Translations under genes and position numbers: made by a program
Source: Lederbergia graminis
Lineage (GTDB): Bacteria; Bacillota; Bacilli; Bacillales; Bacillaceae_C
Length of the DNA: 64,000 bases
Direction: 5' to 3'
NCBI RefSeq assembly: GCF_042655485.1
Contig: NZ_JBHSMC010000011.1
Location: 62,001-126,000, forward strand
The notes under the pieces: model-generated
The model's database searches: none
The model's input: the letters and a program-made list of their open reading frames with translations, nothing else
What the model was told of the DNA's origin: nothing
In this document: one piece after another, positions 50,073 through 58,337 of the stretch
Numbering within the stretch: the first letter of the stretch is position 1
Layout: each line of letters opens with the position of its first letter

Positions 50073-51797
50073 TTACTCCTCGTCACTGCCACGATAGCGT
50101 TGATATGGGAGTGCATTCCATACGCGGTATTGCAGTTCTTCTGCGCGCAATGGTGATGGAATGTCCGCAATGATTTTTTTCGCAACTTCTAATTCAAGTT
50201 CAGCTTCTTCTTTATTTTGATACATAAATTCATCCGATGCTTGTTTCGGTGCGTTTTTCACTTTTTCTTCTAAATTTTCCACAACCATTTCTTGTTGTCT
50301 CTTAATCGATTCACGTGCATCGGCTACCCAATCTGGTTGAGTGGACCGCAATGTATCGGTTAAATAACTAAATTCCGCATAAATATCACGGTAAATCCGG
50401 TCTGCATTGGACCTAACGTCATTGATTGCTGCCTCTAAGTCTTCGATTGTGAGCTCTTCAACTGCAAGTGGTTGATTTCGTTTCGTTCCGCCGAGTCTAG
50501 ATGTATGTAAGTAATAAGGGAAGATACTCTTGATTGTTTTTCCAACTGGTGCAATTGCTTGATTATTGACGTCGACACCTTTTGGTTGCACCCCTTGCAT
50601 CGCAATGCGCGCTGATTCTGGTCGAACAATTTCTTTCGGAGGTAGCACACCATAGCGCAATAATTCTCGAATTCCTGTACCAGAAATATTAATTTTATAG
50701 CGATCCTCATGGGGACAAGTTTGCACTGTTCCTAAGCTGTCACATCGAGTACAGTAAAATACTTCATGGAACAAGCGAATATCGATTCCTAATTCTTCTT
50801 TTGTATACTCATCAAAAATCGTATGACTTGCATATTTATCGTAATAATCACCAACACCTGCATGGTCACGACCGATCAATGCATGTGTACAGCCATAATT
50901 TTTCATAATTAAGGCATGAAGAACTGCCTCACGGGGTCCTGCAAAAATATATGTAACCCGAAGTGGCGCCAGAATCGTTCTTTCTTTCGGATAATACGTA
51001 TCTAGTACACTACGATAAGACAGCATCCGAAATTCATGTCTTGTGTATTCGCGTTTTGCAAGCTCCACTAGTGGTTGAACAAATAAACCATCCAGCTCTT
51101 CTAACGCATTGCGATGAATATATTCATGTCCGCGGTGCAATGGATTCGCTCCTGTAATAAATCCACCTACAGAACGAAACTTTTTATCTTCATAAAATAG
51201 TTTCCAAGTGTCCTTCGGTTCCATTCTTAAACTTTCAAATGGTCCCCAATGGACGCGGCGCAGTAGTTGAATAGGCCCGCCTAATGCCGTATCTCCCATT
51301 CTACGATAAATGGCATCGACTCCAGGATGGTTACGGTCATTCGTTCCAAACAGATTTTTTGCGCGGAACTCCCTGTCATAATAAAAAATGTCGTCCAATT
51401 TTAATATCGCCACAGGTTCACGAGTTTCATCCGCAAGTGCTACTTCATCCCCTACCGATAACGATTGGATGACTTGCTTATTTCTATCTCCTATTGGCGC
51501 AAAGCTAAGTGGAACTGGCCACACTAACCCATTTTTCAGACGACCGGTTGTGAGAACTGACTTATAATCCTCCTCGACCATAAAGCCTTCATTCGGAGAT
51601 AATACGCCCGTTGCTATCATCTCAAGCGTTATTACCGCCTCCAAATCAACCATGATCATCGGTAACTGCTTCGCTCTTTCCATTGCTTCATCACGTTCTG
51701 CACCTGTTAGAACGCGATTCACTAACTTCCCACCATGTGGCTGCTGTGGGTAAGTATTTAATTTCTCTACACTCACCATTTTCGCATCTTGACTCAT
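50073..51797 (-). CDS. ATP-sulfurylase-like protein with altered active site and C-terminal extension
   Basis: A 574-residue protein. Residues 1-400 match ATP sulfurylase (Sat, about 385 residues). The HxxH ATP motif (NPLHRGHEY, His221/His224), GRDHAGVGDYY (309-319) and the zinc-type CTRC...TCPH cluster (Cys349, Cys352, Cys361, His363) are intact. The sulfate-binding elements are not. The usual GFQTRNP box reads GFITGANP (212-219), and the RYAGPREA box reads YIFAGPRE, so the Gln and both Arg contacts are lost. Residues 400-574 are an extra charged helical region without a kinase P-loop, so it is not an APS kinase fusion. No sulfate-assimilation genes are nearby. Probably an adenylyltransferase-fold protein with another substrate. 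Confidence 0.8.
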   Translation of the reverse strand: MSQDAKMVSVEKLNTYPQQPHGGKLVNRVLTGAERDEAMERAKQLPMIMVDLEAVITLEMIATGVLSPNEGFMVEEDYKSVLTTGRLKNGLVWPVPLSFAPIGDRNKQVIQSLSVGDEVALADETREPVAILKLDDIFYYDREFRAKNLFGTNDRNHPGVDAIYRRMGDTALGGPIQLLRRVHWGPFESLRMEPKDTWKLFYEDKKFRSVGGFITGANPLHRGHEYIHRNALEELDGLFVQPLVELAKREYTRHEFRMLSYRSVLDTYYPKERTILAPLRVTYIFAGPREAVLHALIMKNYGCTHALIGRDHAGVGDYYDKYASHTIFDEYTKEELGIDIRLFHEVFYCTRCDSLGTVQTCPHEDRYKINISGTGIRELLRYGVLPPKEIVRPESARIAMQGVQPKGVDVNNQAIAPVGKTIKSIFPYYLHTSRLGGTKRNQPLAVEELTIEDLEAAINDVRSNADRIYRDIYAEFSYLTDTLRSTQPDWVADARESIKRQQEMVVENLEEKVKNAPKQASDEFMYQNKEEAELELEVAKKIIADIPSPLRAEELQYRVWNALPYQRYRGSDEE

Positions 51798-51952
51798 CAA
51801 ATCTCCTCCTTTCTATTTCTATTCGCTTGATTCCCCATATTTCCTTCTATTTTTTTATAGGAAAGAAGTAAGTTTTTGTATTTAGGGATTTTTTGATTCG
51901 AAAAATGAATAGGTCTGTCGCATCTATTTGGATGGACAGACCATTTCGGTGC

Positions 51953-52504
51953 TTACGAAAAATCAAATATATATGGTAAGGCTTCTTTAATATAATCTTC
52001 GGGTGTAATGGTTTGGCTATTTCTTCTCCATTCGACGGATGCACCATACAGACCCCAACTTAACATGACAGCCGTAACTTTTAGTGCATCATCTTCTTGT
52101 ATATTGTGCTTTTTTAACAAAAGTTGATAAAAGATAATTTCCAATTGGTCGCGAATAATTCTTGCAATCGTGTCCTCATAGCCGCGATGACAACGATTCG
52201 ATAAGGAAAGTTGAAACGTTGTAATTGCTTCGAAAATATTAATAATTACTTCTTCTGTTAGTCCTCTTTCTTCATAGTTTTCCTTATCCAAGTTAATCAA
52301 TAATTCTTCAGAAAGGACTTTTTCCAATAAATCATAAATGTCCTGAAAATGATAATAAAATGTGGCACGATTGATCATAGCTTCCGTTGTAATGTCTTTT
52401 ACCGTTATATCTTTAAACTCTTTTTTACTAGAAAGATCAATGAAAGCATTCATAATATTTTTACGAGTACGCTGAATGCGCAGATCTGTTTTTGGTTCAC
52501 TCAT
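51953..52504 (-). CDS. TetR/AcrR-family transcriptional regulator
   Basis: A 183-residue regulator. The N-terminal helix-turn-helix (about 10-55) contains FKDITVKDITTEAMINRATFYYHF. The C-terminal domain is the TetR_C_7/TetR_C_33-like helical bundle. It is divergent from the DsbA-like gene with 152 bp between the start codons, so that gene is its most likely target. A hairpin at about 51912-51943 (GGTCTGTC/GACAGACC) may end transcription. Confidence 0.88.
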   Translation of the reverse strand: MSEPKTDLRIQRTRKNIMNAFIDLSSKKEFKDITVKDITTEAMINRATFYYHFQDIYDLLEKVLSEELLINLDKENYEERGLTEEVIINIFEAITTFQLSLSNRCHRGYEDTIARIIRDQLEIIFYQLLLKKHNIQEDDALKVTAVMLSWGLYGASVEWRRNSQTITPEDYIKEALPYIFDFS

Positions 52505-52656
52505 GTTGCATCCCCCTACTTTTTAAACACTTATCGGAATGTGTTGTATATCCTACATTTCCAATTATCTATTGGTACGTATGATTTTTATTATGGACTA
52601 TAATCAAGTTACAAACAAATAAAAGAAACTAATAATACAGAAAAGTGAGGAGATTT

Positions 52657-53580
52657 ATGATGTCGAATAATTTAATTTGTGATCTTGAAACGGGAATTTG
52701 TGGAGTACCAGGGGAAGAAGAATTGGAAGTAGTTGATTTCAATCAACCAGCGAAAACAATCGATTTATACTATGTTACTGATCCTATTTGTTCCCATTGC
52801 TGGGCTTTAGAACCAACACTACGTCGTTTAAAAGAAGAATATGGGCAATATTTCAATTTCCATACAGTCATGGGTGGGTTATTAGAAAAATGGGGTGGCG
52901 GTCCAGTAGACCCGGGTAACGGCATATTCGGACCTGCAGATGTTGCTGGACACTGGAGAGAAGTTGGGGAATATTCACGTATGCCAATTGATGGATCTGT
53001 GATGGTTCATGATCCAGTGCAATCCTCCTTCCCTCCATCACGCGTATATAAAGTAATTCAACAACAACATGGCGCAGAGAAAGCAGATGAGTTTTTACGC
53101 CAAGCAAGAGAAGCTTTGTTCGCCTTTAACCAAAATATTTCTGCTGATGCGAAATTAATCGAACTTGTGAATGAAATCGGCTTAGATGGTGAGAAAATTG
53201 TAAAAGAGGCTGAAGGCGAACTTGGGCAACAATTATTAATGGAAGACTTTGTGCTAAAAAGTAAACTCGGCGTGCGCGGATTCCCAACGATTGTCATGGT
53301 GAACGAAGACAATAAAGGTGTAAAAGTAGTTGGTAGCCGTCCATTAGACTTTTATGTTTCAGCACTGAAGCAAGTGAGTGATAAAGAGGAACTAAAAGCA
53401 AACAAGCTTCCAGCACTTTCTGAATTACTTGCGAAAGAAAAATTACTGTTCGCGAAAGAAATAGAGGTAATGTACGACCTTGAGAAAGCAGATCTTGATG
53501 GCTTTATCGCAGAGCAATTGCCAGCGGGTACATTTGAAGAAAATGAATTGCTTGGGGAGAAGTATTTTGTGAGTAAGTGA
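52657..53580 (+). CDS. DsbA-family (FrnE/SpxH-like) protein
   Basis: A 307-residue thioredoxin-fold protein. Active site Cys45-Ser-His-Cys48 in TDPICSHCWALEP and cis-Pro in RGFPTIVMV. The helical insert is between them. This is the FrnE/YjbH (SpxH) branch, which in Bacillus includes the adaptor delivering Spx to ClpXP. No signal peptide, so it is cytoplasmic. The C-terminal 60 residues (KLPALSELL onward) extend the fold. The GAGGAG site sits before two adjacent ATG codons (52657 and 52660). The divergent TetR gene suggests ligand control. Confidence 0.85.
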   Translation: MMSNNLICDLETGICGVPGEEELEVVDFNQPAKTIDLYYVTDPICSHCWALEPTLRRLKEEYGQYFNFHTVMGGLLEKWGGGPVDPGNGIFGPADVAGHWREVGEYSRMPIDGSVMVHDPVQSSFPPSRVYKVIQQQHGAEKADEFLRQAREALFAFNQNISADAKLIELVNEIGLDGEKIVKEAEGELGQQLLMEDFVLKSKLGVRGFPTIVMVNEDNKGVKVVGSRPLDFYVSALKQVSDKEELKANKLPALSELLAKEKLLFAKEIEVMYDLEKADLDGFIAEQLPAGTFEENELLGEKYFVSK

Positions 53581-53592
53581 TAATGGGGAGAG

Positions 53593-53620
53593 GGCTGTCC
53601 GATGGTGGGCAGCCTTTTTT
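53593..53620 (+). terminator. Terminator of the DsbA-like gene
   Basis: GGCTGTCC and GGGCAGCC stem with a GATGGT loop, followed by six T. Confidence 0.85.
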
Positions 53621-53689
53621 CTATGTGGTTGTGTGATGTTGCGTGACCTGGTCGGGTTTATTGGTTGGGTGGTGGGTATGGTGGGGTTG

Positions 53690-54560
53690 GTGCTTCGTGA
53701 CGACTTTGGGCTATTTTATTGTGAGGTGGACACGATGGGAGGCGTTGCGTGACTGCTTCTGCCTTTATTCTCGTGAGGTGGTAACGATGGAGGCTGCGGC
53801 GTTACCGCTTCTGCATTTTTTCTCGTGAGGTAGTAACGATGGAGGCTACTGCGTTACCTCTTCATCCATTTTTCTCGCGAGGCGGGCACGTTGAACGGTC
53901 CTGCGTTACCTCCTTCTCCTTTTCCCTTCCGAGCTGGGCACGATGAAGCCTGCTGCGTTACCACTTCATCCATTTTTCTCGCGAGGTGGGCACGATGAAC
54001 GCCGCTGCGTGACCGCTTCAGCCTTTTTTCTCATGAGGCGGGCACGATGAACGCTCCTGTGTTACCACTTCTGCATTTTTTCTAGTGAGGTGGTAACGAT
54101 GGACGCTGTTGCGTTACCACTTCATCCATTTTTCTCGCAAGGCGGGCACGATGAAGGCTCCTGAGTGACCTCCTCACCCCATTTTCTGCAAGGCGGGCAC
54201 GATGAAGTCTGCTGCGTTACCACTTCATCCAATTTTCTCGCGAGGTGGGCACGATGAACGTCGTTGAGTGACCACTTCAGCCTTTAATCTCGCGAGCCGG
54301 GCACGATGAACGCCGCTGCGTGACCGCTTCAGCCTTTTTTCTCATGAGGCGGGCACGATGAACGCTCCTGTGTTACCACTTCTGCATTTTTTCTAGTGAG
54401 GTGGTAACGATGGACGCTGTTGCGTGACTGCTTATGCCTTTATTCTCGTGAGGTGGTAACGATGAAGCCTGCTGCGTGACCGCTTCACCATACTCACTTT
54501 CAAACAGGGCACGTTAAACAACAACGTGCAACCTCCTCCCTCCTCCTCCCTTCCAAAGTG
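53690..54560. repeat. 52-bp minisatellite, about 16-17 units
   Basis: The 1,074-bp gap between the DsbA-like gene and the UvrA2 gene is filled by tandem units with an exact 52-bp period. The recurring ACGATG falls with its C at 53733, 53785, 53837, 53889, 53941, 53993, 54045, 54097, 54149, 54200, 54252, 54304, 54356, 54408, 54460 and 54512. Only one step (to 54200) is 51. A typical unit reads CTCGCGAGGTGGGCACGATG, then AACGCCGCTGCGTGACCGC, then TTCAGCCTTTTTT. Many units contain an inner inverted repeat such as GTGGTAACG/CGTTACCAC. No gene is seen. Confidence 0.95.
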
Positions 54561-54618
54561 GGGAAGAGAGGTACTCCTGCGCGAGCAACCTCTACTCCTT
54601 ACACCTCACCAACAAAAA

Positions 54619-54650
54619 TGAGAGGCAGCTTATTTAAAAGCTGCCTCTCT
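54619..54650 (-). terminator. Terminator of the UvrA2 gene
   Basis: AGAGGCAGCTT and AAGCTGCCTCT around a short loop. Confidence 0.88.
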
Positions 54651-54654
54651 CTTT

Positions 54655-56895
54655 CTATAGATATTTCGCTGTAATGGATCTTTCACATTCAAGTATTCCA
54701 GCTGGTGGGCCTTCATAAAGGATTTCACCGCCGCCGGTTCCGCCATCAGGACCTAGGTCAATAATCCAGTCGCTTCTGCGAATGACGTCTAAGTTGTGCT
54801 CAATGACGATAACCGTGTTTCCTTTTTTCACTAGTTTATTAATGATATCTAGGATGTTGGATACATCGGACATATGCAGTCCTGTAGTTGGTTCGTCGAG
54901 AATATAAATATTCCCTTTTTTATTGAGTTCTTTTGCTAGTTTCAGTCGTTGGCATTCGCCGCCAGATAGTGTGTTTAAAGGTTGTCCTAAAGACAAGTAG
55001 CCGAGACCAACTGTTTCTAGGCTTTTTAGTTTTCTAAGAATGTCTTTTGCTTCGAAAAATTCTAGCGCTTCCGTTACGGACATATCCATGACATCCACGA
55101 TGTTTTTTCCTTTATAGAGGTATTGTAGTACTTCCTGTTTATAGCGATTTCCGTTACATTCCGTACACTCAACTTCAACGGCTTCCATGAAGGATAGGTT
55201 AAGTTGGATTGATCCTGTTCCACCGCATGCTTCACAGCCACCAATAGAGTTATAGCTAAACAAGCCACTTTTCACATCATTTTCATCTGAAAAGACTTTG
55301 CGTATGGCGTTCATGATATCAGAAAATGTTGCTGGGTTCGAACGAACGTTAGCATGAACAGCACTTTGGTCAATTCGGATTGCGTCTGGATAATCTTTTG
55401 CAAACACTTGATTAACGAGAGTACTTTTACCTGATCCGGCCACACCTGTCACTACCGTGAAGACTCCTACCGGAACACGTAAGCTTACATTTTTCAAATT
55501 GTGGAGACTACTTTTTCTACTTTCTAGAAAATCAGATACTACTCTAGGTTGATCATTTATTTCTGCTTTTCGATTTAAATAGTTTCCAGTGATTGTGTCT
55601 GATGTTAATAAACCTTCATAGCTACCGGTGTACATGATGTTTCCGCCAGCAGCACCTGCTTGTGGTCCAACATCGACGATATGATCGGCAATTTGAATGA
55701 CATCTGGATCATGTTCTACTACTAACACTGTATTGCCTCGATCACGTAGCTTCACTAACAATTCATTTAGGCGGTACACATCACGGGGATGTAAACCTGT
55801 ACTAGGTTCATCAAAAATATATAAAAGCCCAGTCAAATTGCTAGATAAGTATTTCACCATTTTTACCCGTTGTGATTCTCCACCAGAAAGTGAAGGAGTT
55901 TCTCGAGTTAAAGTCATATAACTTAAGCCTATATCACAAAGGTTTTGTAGTCGTTCCATAATACCATCGACAATTGGCTTTGCATTTTTGTCCGCAATTT
56001 CAGGTAGAACTTTTATCAATTCATCCAATTGCATAGATGTGAGGTCATAAATAGAATAGCCGTTGATTTTGGAAGAAAGAACTTTTTCATTAAAACGAGC
56101 ACCTTCACATGTAGGACAGGTTTTAACCGTCGTAAAATTTTTGAATTTCTGTTCTGCTTGTTTCGACTTTTCTCGATCATTTTTCACATTCACGCGCATG
56201 AATTTTACGGCAATTCCTTCATAAGTAGAGTTAAATTCTTCTCCCTTATATGTCACCGTTACTTTTTCAGGTTCAGCATAAAGTAGTTTATCTAACTCTT
56301 CTTCTGAGTAGTCTTTTAGTTTTTTATCATTATCAAAGTATCCAGTTTCCGCATATGCTTTCCATTGCCATGTTCCTGGTGCAAAGCCTGGTAATAAAAT
56401 AGCGCCTTCGTTTAATGACTTGTCCATATCGAAGGCCGTTTCTGTATTGAGCGCAATATTACTACCTATTCCTTCACATGTCGGGCACATACCAATAGGA
56501 TCATTAAAAGAATAAGCATTTGCGTATCCAATTTGTGGTTCTGCAAATCTTGAAAATAGTATTCTAAATAGAGGATTTATGTCTGTAGCGGTTCCCAGGG
56601 TGGATCTTGCATTTCCTCCAAGGCGTTTCTGGTCCACGACAATAGCTGTTGATAGGTTATGTATTTCATCTACTTCCGGTCTACCATATTTCGGCAAAAA
56701 CTGACGCGCAAAGCTACTAAATGTTTCATTTAATTGGCGCCCAGCTTCTTGCGCAATCGTATCAAACACAATAGAAGATTTTCCTGATCCCGATACACCT
56801 GTAAAAATAGTAATCTTTCCCTTTGGAATTCGAAGATCAACATTTTTCAAGTTATTCTCGCGAGCATTGCGGATCTCAATAAAGTCCTGCTTCAA
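54655..56895 (-). CDS. Class II UvrA-like ABC ATPase (UvrA2)
   Basis: A 746-residue tandem ABC ATPase of the excinuclease UvrA fold, some 200 residues shorter than repair UvrA. Two Walker A motifs are present (GVSGSGKSS at 33-41; GVAGSGKST near 485), two signatures (LSGGESQRVK; LSGGECQRLK) and two Walker B. Zinc finger cysteines are in CPTCEGIG, CPTCEGAR, CEACGGTG and CTECNG. The UvrB-binding insert normally after the first Walker A is missing. It belongs to the UvrA2 group, often linked to resistance to DNA-binding drugs. TTG start at 56895 with GGAGAGG upstream. Single gene. Confidence 0.92.
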   Translation of the reverse strand: MKQDFIEIRNARENNLKNVDLRIPKGKITIFTGVSGSGKSSIVFDTIAQEAGRQLNETFSSFARQFLPKYGRPEVDEIHNLSTAIVVDQKRLGGNARSTLGTATDINPLFRILFSRFAEPQIGYANAYSFNDPIGMCPTCEGIGSNIALNTETAFDMDKSLNEGAILLPGFAPGTWQWKAYAETGYFDNDKKLKDYSEEELDKLLYAEPEKVTVTYKGEEFNSTYEGIAVKFMRVNVKNDREKSKQAEQKFKNFTTVKTCPTCEGARFNEKVLSSKINGYSIYDLTSMQLDELIKVLPEIADKNAKPIVDGIMERLQNLCDIGLSYMTLTRETPSLSGGESQRVKMVKYLSSNLTGLLYIFDEPSTGLHPRDVYRLNELLVKLRDRGNTVLVVEHDPDVIQIADHIVDVGPQAGAAGGNIMYTGSYEGLLTSDTITGNYLNRKAEINDQPRVVSDFLESRKSSLHNLKNVSLRVPVGVFTVVTGVAGSGKSTLVNQVFAKDYPDAIRIDQSAVHANVRSNPATFSDIMNAIRKVFSDENDVKSGLFSYNSIGGCEACGGTGSIQLNLSFMEAVEVECTECNGNRYKQEVLQYLYKGKNIVDVMDMSVTEALEFFEAKDILRKLKSLETVGLGYLSLGQPLNTLSGGECQRLKLAKELNKKGNIYILDEPTTGLHMSDVSNILDIINKLVKKGNTVIVIEHNLDVIRRSDWIIDLGPDGGTGGGEILYEGPPAGILECERSITAKYL

Positions 56896-56943
56896 CTACA
56901 TCCTCTCCTTCGTACTATATATAGTGCCTATCTATATTAGCAA

Positions 56944-56996
56944 AAGAAAGCAGCCCCTACAATCATAAAAAGGAATTTCATGAGGACTGCTTTCTT
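56944..56996. terminator. Terminator-like hairpin between cupin and UvrA2 genes
   Basis: AGAAAGCAGCCCC and GGACTGCTTTCT arms, with a loop of about 28 bases. Confidence 0.6.
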
Positions 56997-57008
56997 AAGA
57001 TAGATTTT

Positions 57009-57551
57009 TTATTGGTGATGGTGATGATGCATTGCATCTCTTTTCGTTCTATGAACTGTACCAAAAGGGTGTTCTGGTGGAGCATAAATCGAATATAGCT
57101 TCAATGGCTTTCTACCAGTATTGACAATGTTATGCCACTTCCCCGCTGGGACCATGATGGCATCATCATCCGTTACTCCTCTTTCAAAATTAAGATGATC
57201 ACGTGAATCCCCCATCCTTACAATACCTTGGCCGTCTTCGATACGAAGGAATTGGTCAACATGAGGATGCATTTCTAAACCGATATCAGCGCCAACACCT
57301 AAACTCATCAGCGTTACTTGCAAATGATTCCCCGTCCAAATCGCGGTTCGAAATGTCTTATTTTTCTTTGTTGCATCTTCAATATTCACTACGTAAGGCT
57401 GTTTCCCATGATCTCGCGAAACCCGATTCATCTCTAAGTATGGGTATTGTTGATAAGGTTGATACATTTCATGTGGAAATTGCCCATACATTGGTTGGAC
57501 ATACATTGGTCTAGTCATATAATAAGGATGCACATACGGTACATTATACAT
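57009..57551 (-). CDS. Cupin protein with Tyr/Pro/Met-rich N-terminus and His tail
   Basis: A 180-residue protein. Residues 1-42 are low-complexity, rich in Tyr, Pro, Met, Gln (MTRPMYVQPMYGQ, QPYQQYPYLEM), the kind seen in spore coat proteins. A single cupin domain follows, about 45-165, with metal residues in EMHPHVDQFLRIEDGQG and PAGKWHNIVNTG. The C-terminus ends in a run of five His plus Gln. Such cupins are common in Bacillus with unknown substrate. The coat-like N-terminus suggests spore surface localisation, an inference. Confidence 0.85.
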   Translation of the reverse strand: MYNVPYVHPYYMTRPMYVQPMYGQFPHEMYQPYQQYPYLEMNRVSRDHGKQPYVVNIEDATKKNKTFRTAIWTGNHLQVTLMSLGVGADIGLEMHPHVDQFLRIEDGQGIVRMGDSRDHLNFERGVTDDDAIMVPAGKWHNIVNTGRKPLKLYSIYAPPEHPFGTVHRTKRDAMHHHHHQ

Positions 57552-57735
57552 AGATCCACTTCCCCTTTTCTATAATCAGGGTATTGTATGCATATTTCCT
57601 AAGAAATGTTTTTCTTTTATGGCTTAGCATTCTCACTTTGTGGCGGGATATCCATGAAAATTGGTGCAAAATTCAGATATCTACTGTACAATAACATTAA
57701 GTGGAAAATGCAATTCTTGAAAGGAGAATTGGTGA

Positions 57736-58299
57736 GTGATTAATATATTCGTTGGACTATTCTTCATTTTTTTCAGAACCAATATTAGCTTTTTTGATGT
57801 CGGAATTATTTTTTATGTAACAAATGTAATAGGATACATATCGTTATTTTTCGGGATAAAAGAATTAAGCATTACGAATGAAAAACTTAATAAAATTCAA
57901 CCTTATGTCGTTGTTATGATGGTTCATAGTTTCGTTTTTTTATTACTAGATGCTTTTAAAATATCTCCGTTACATATTGGATTAATAAATTCATACACTG
58001 AATTTTTAGCTCTAGTGGGACTTGTGTTTATTGTAGCTGGAATGCTCATGATATTTGTTATTATTTTCCAATTGTTAGATGGATTTACAGATCAATTTGA
58101 TGCAGCGATGAGCACAAAGCTACTATATAATCTTACAACTGTTATGTTGTTCACCTCCATCCTGGCAGTGGTAAGCTCCATCTTTAATATTATTCCAATT
58201 GTTGAGCAAAGTTTAACGGGGCTATTATCACTAGTAAATGTACTATTTTTAATTAGCTATTATCGAGCTTTTCTTGTGAAAAAAGTAAAACTGACATAA
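57736..58299 (+). CDS. Six-helix membrane protein, unknown function
   Basis: A 187-residue membrane protein, with helices covering about 2-16, 22-40, 55-72, 90-112, 127-150 and 156-180. GTG start at 57736 with AAGGAGAA 7 bases upstream. I do not recognise a named family. A terminator it shares with the MscS gene follows. It has no conserved charged motif pointing to a transport or enzymatic role. Confidence 0.75.
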   Translation: MINIFVGLFFIFFRTNISFFDVGIIFYVTNVIGYISLFFGIKELSITNEKLNKIQPYVVVMMVHSFVFLLLDAFKISPLHIGLINSYTEFLALVGLVFIVAGMLMIFVIIFQLLDGFTDQFDAAMSTKLLYNLTTVMLFTSILAVVSSIFNIIPIVEQSLTGLLSLVNVLFLISYYRAFLVKKVKLT

Positions 58300-58337
58300 A
58301 AGAGTCAGACCCCATTATTTAGGGTCTGACCTTTTTT
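58300..58337. terminator. Terminator between the six-helix protein and MscS genes
   Basis: GTCAGACCC and GGGTCTGAC stem followed by TTTTTT. Confidence 0.9.

Noticed and set aside
53643..53828. Open frame of 61 codons at the left end of the 52-bp array
   Set aside because: Trp/Val-rich product of repeat DNA and no start site; the frame is lost within two units.
53690..54560. CRISPR array or repeat-rich surface gene
   Set aside because: Units are contiguous, without spacers, and every frame is interrupted. A period of 52 is not a multiple of three.
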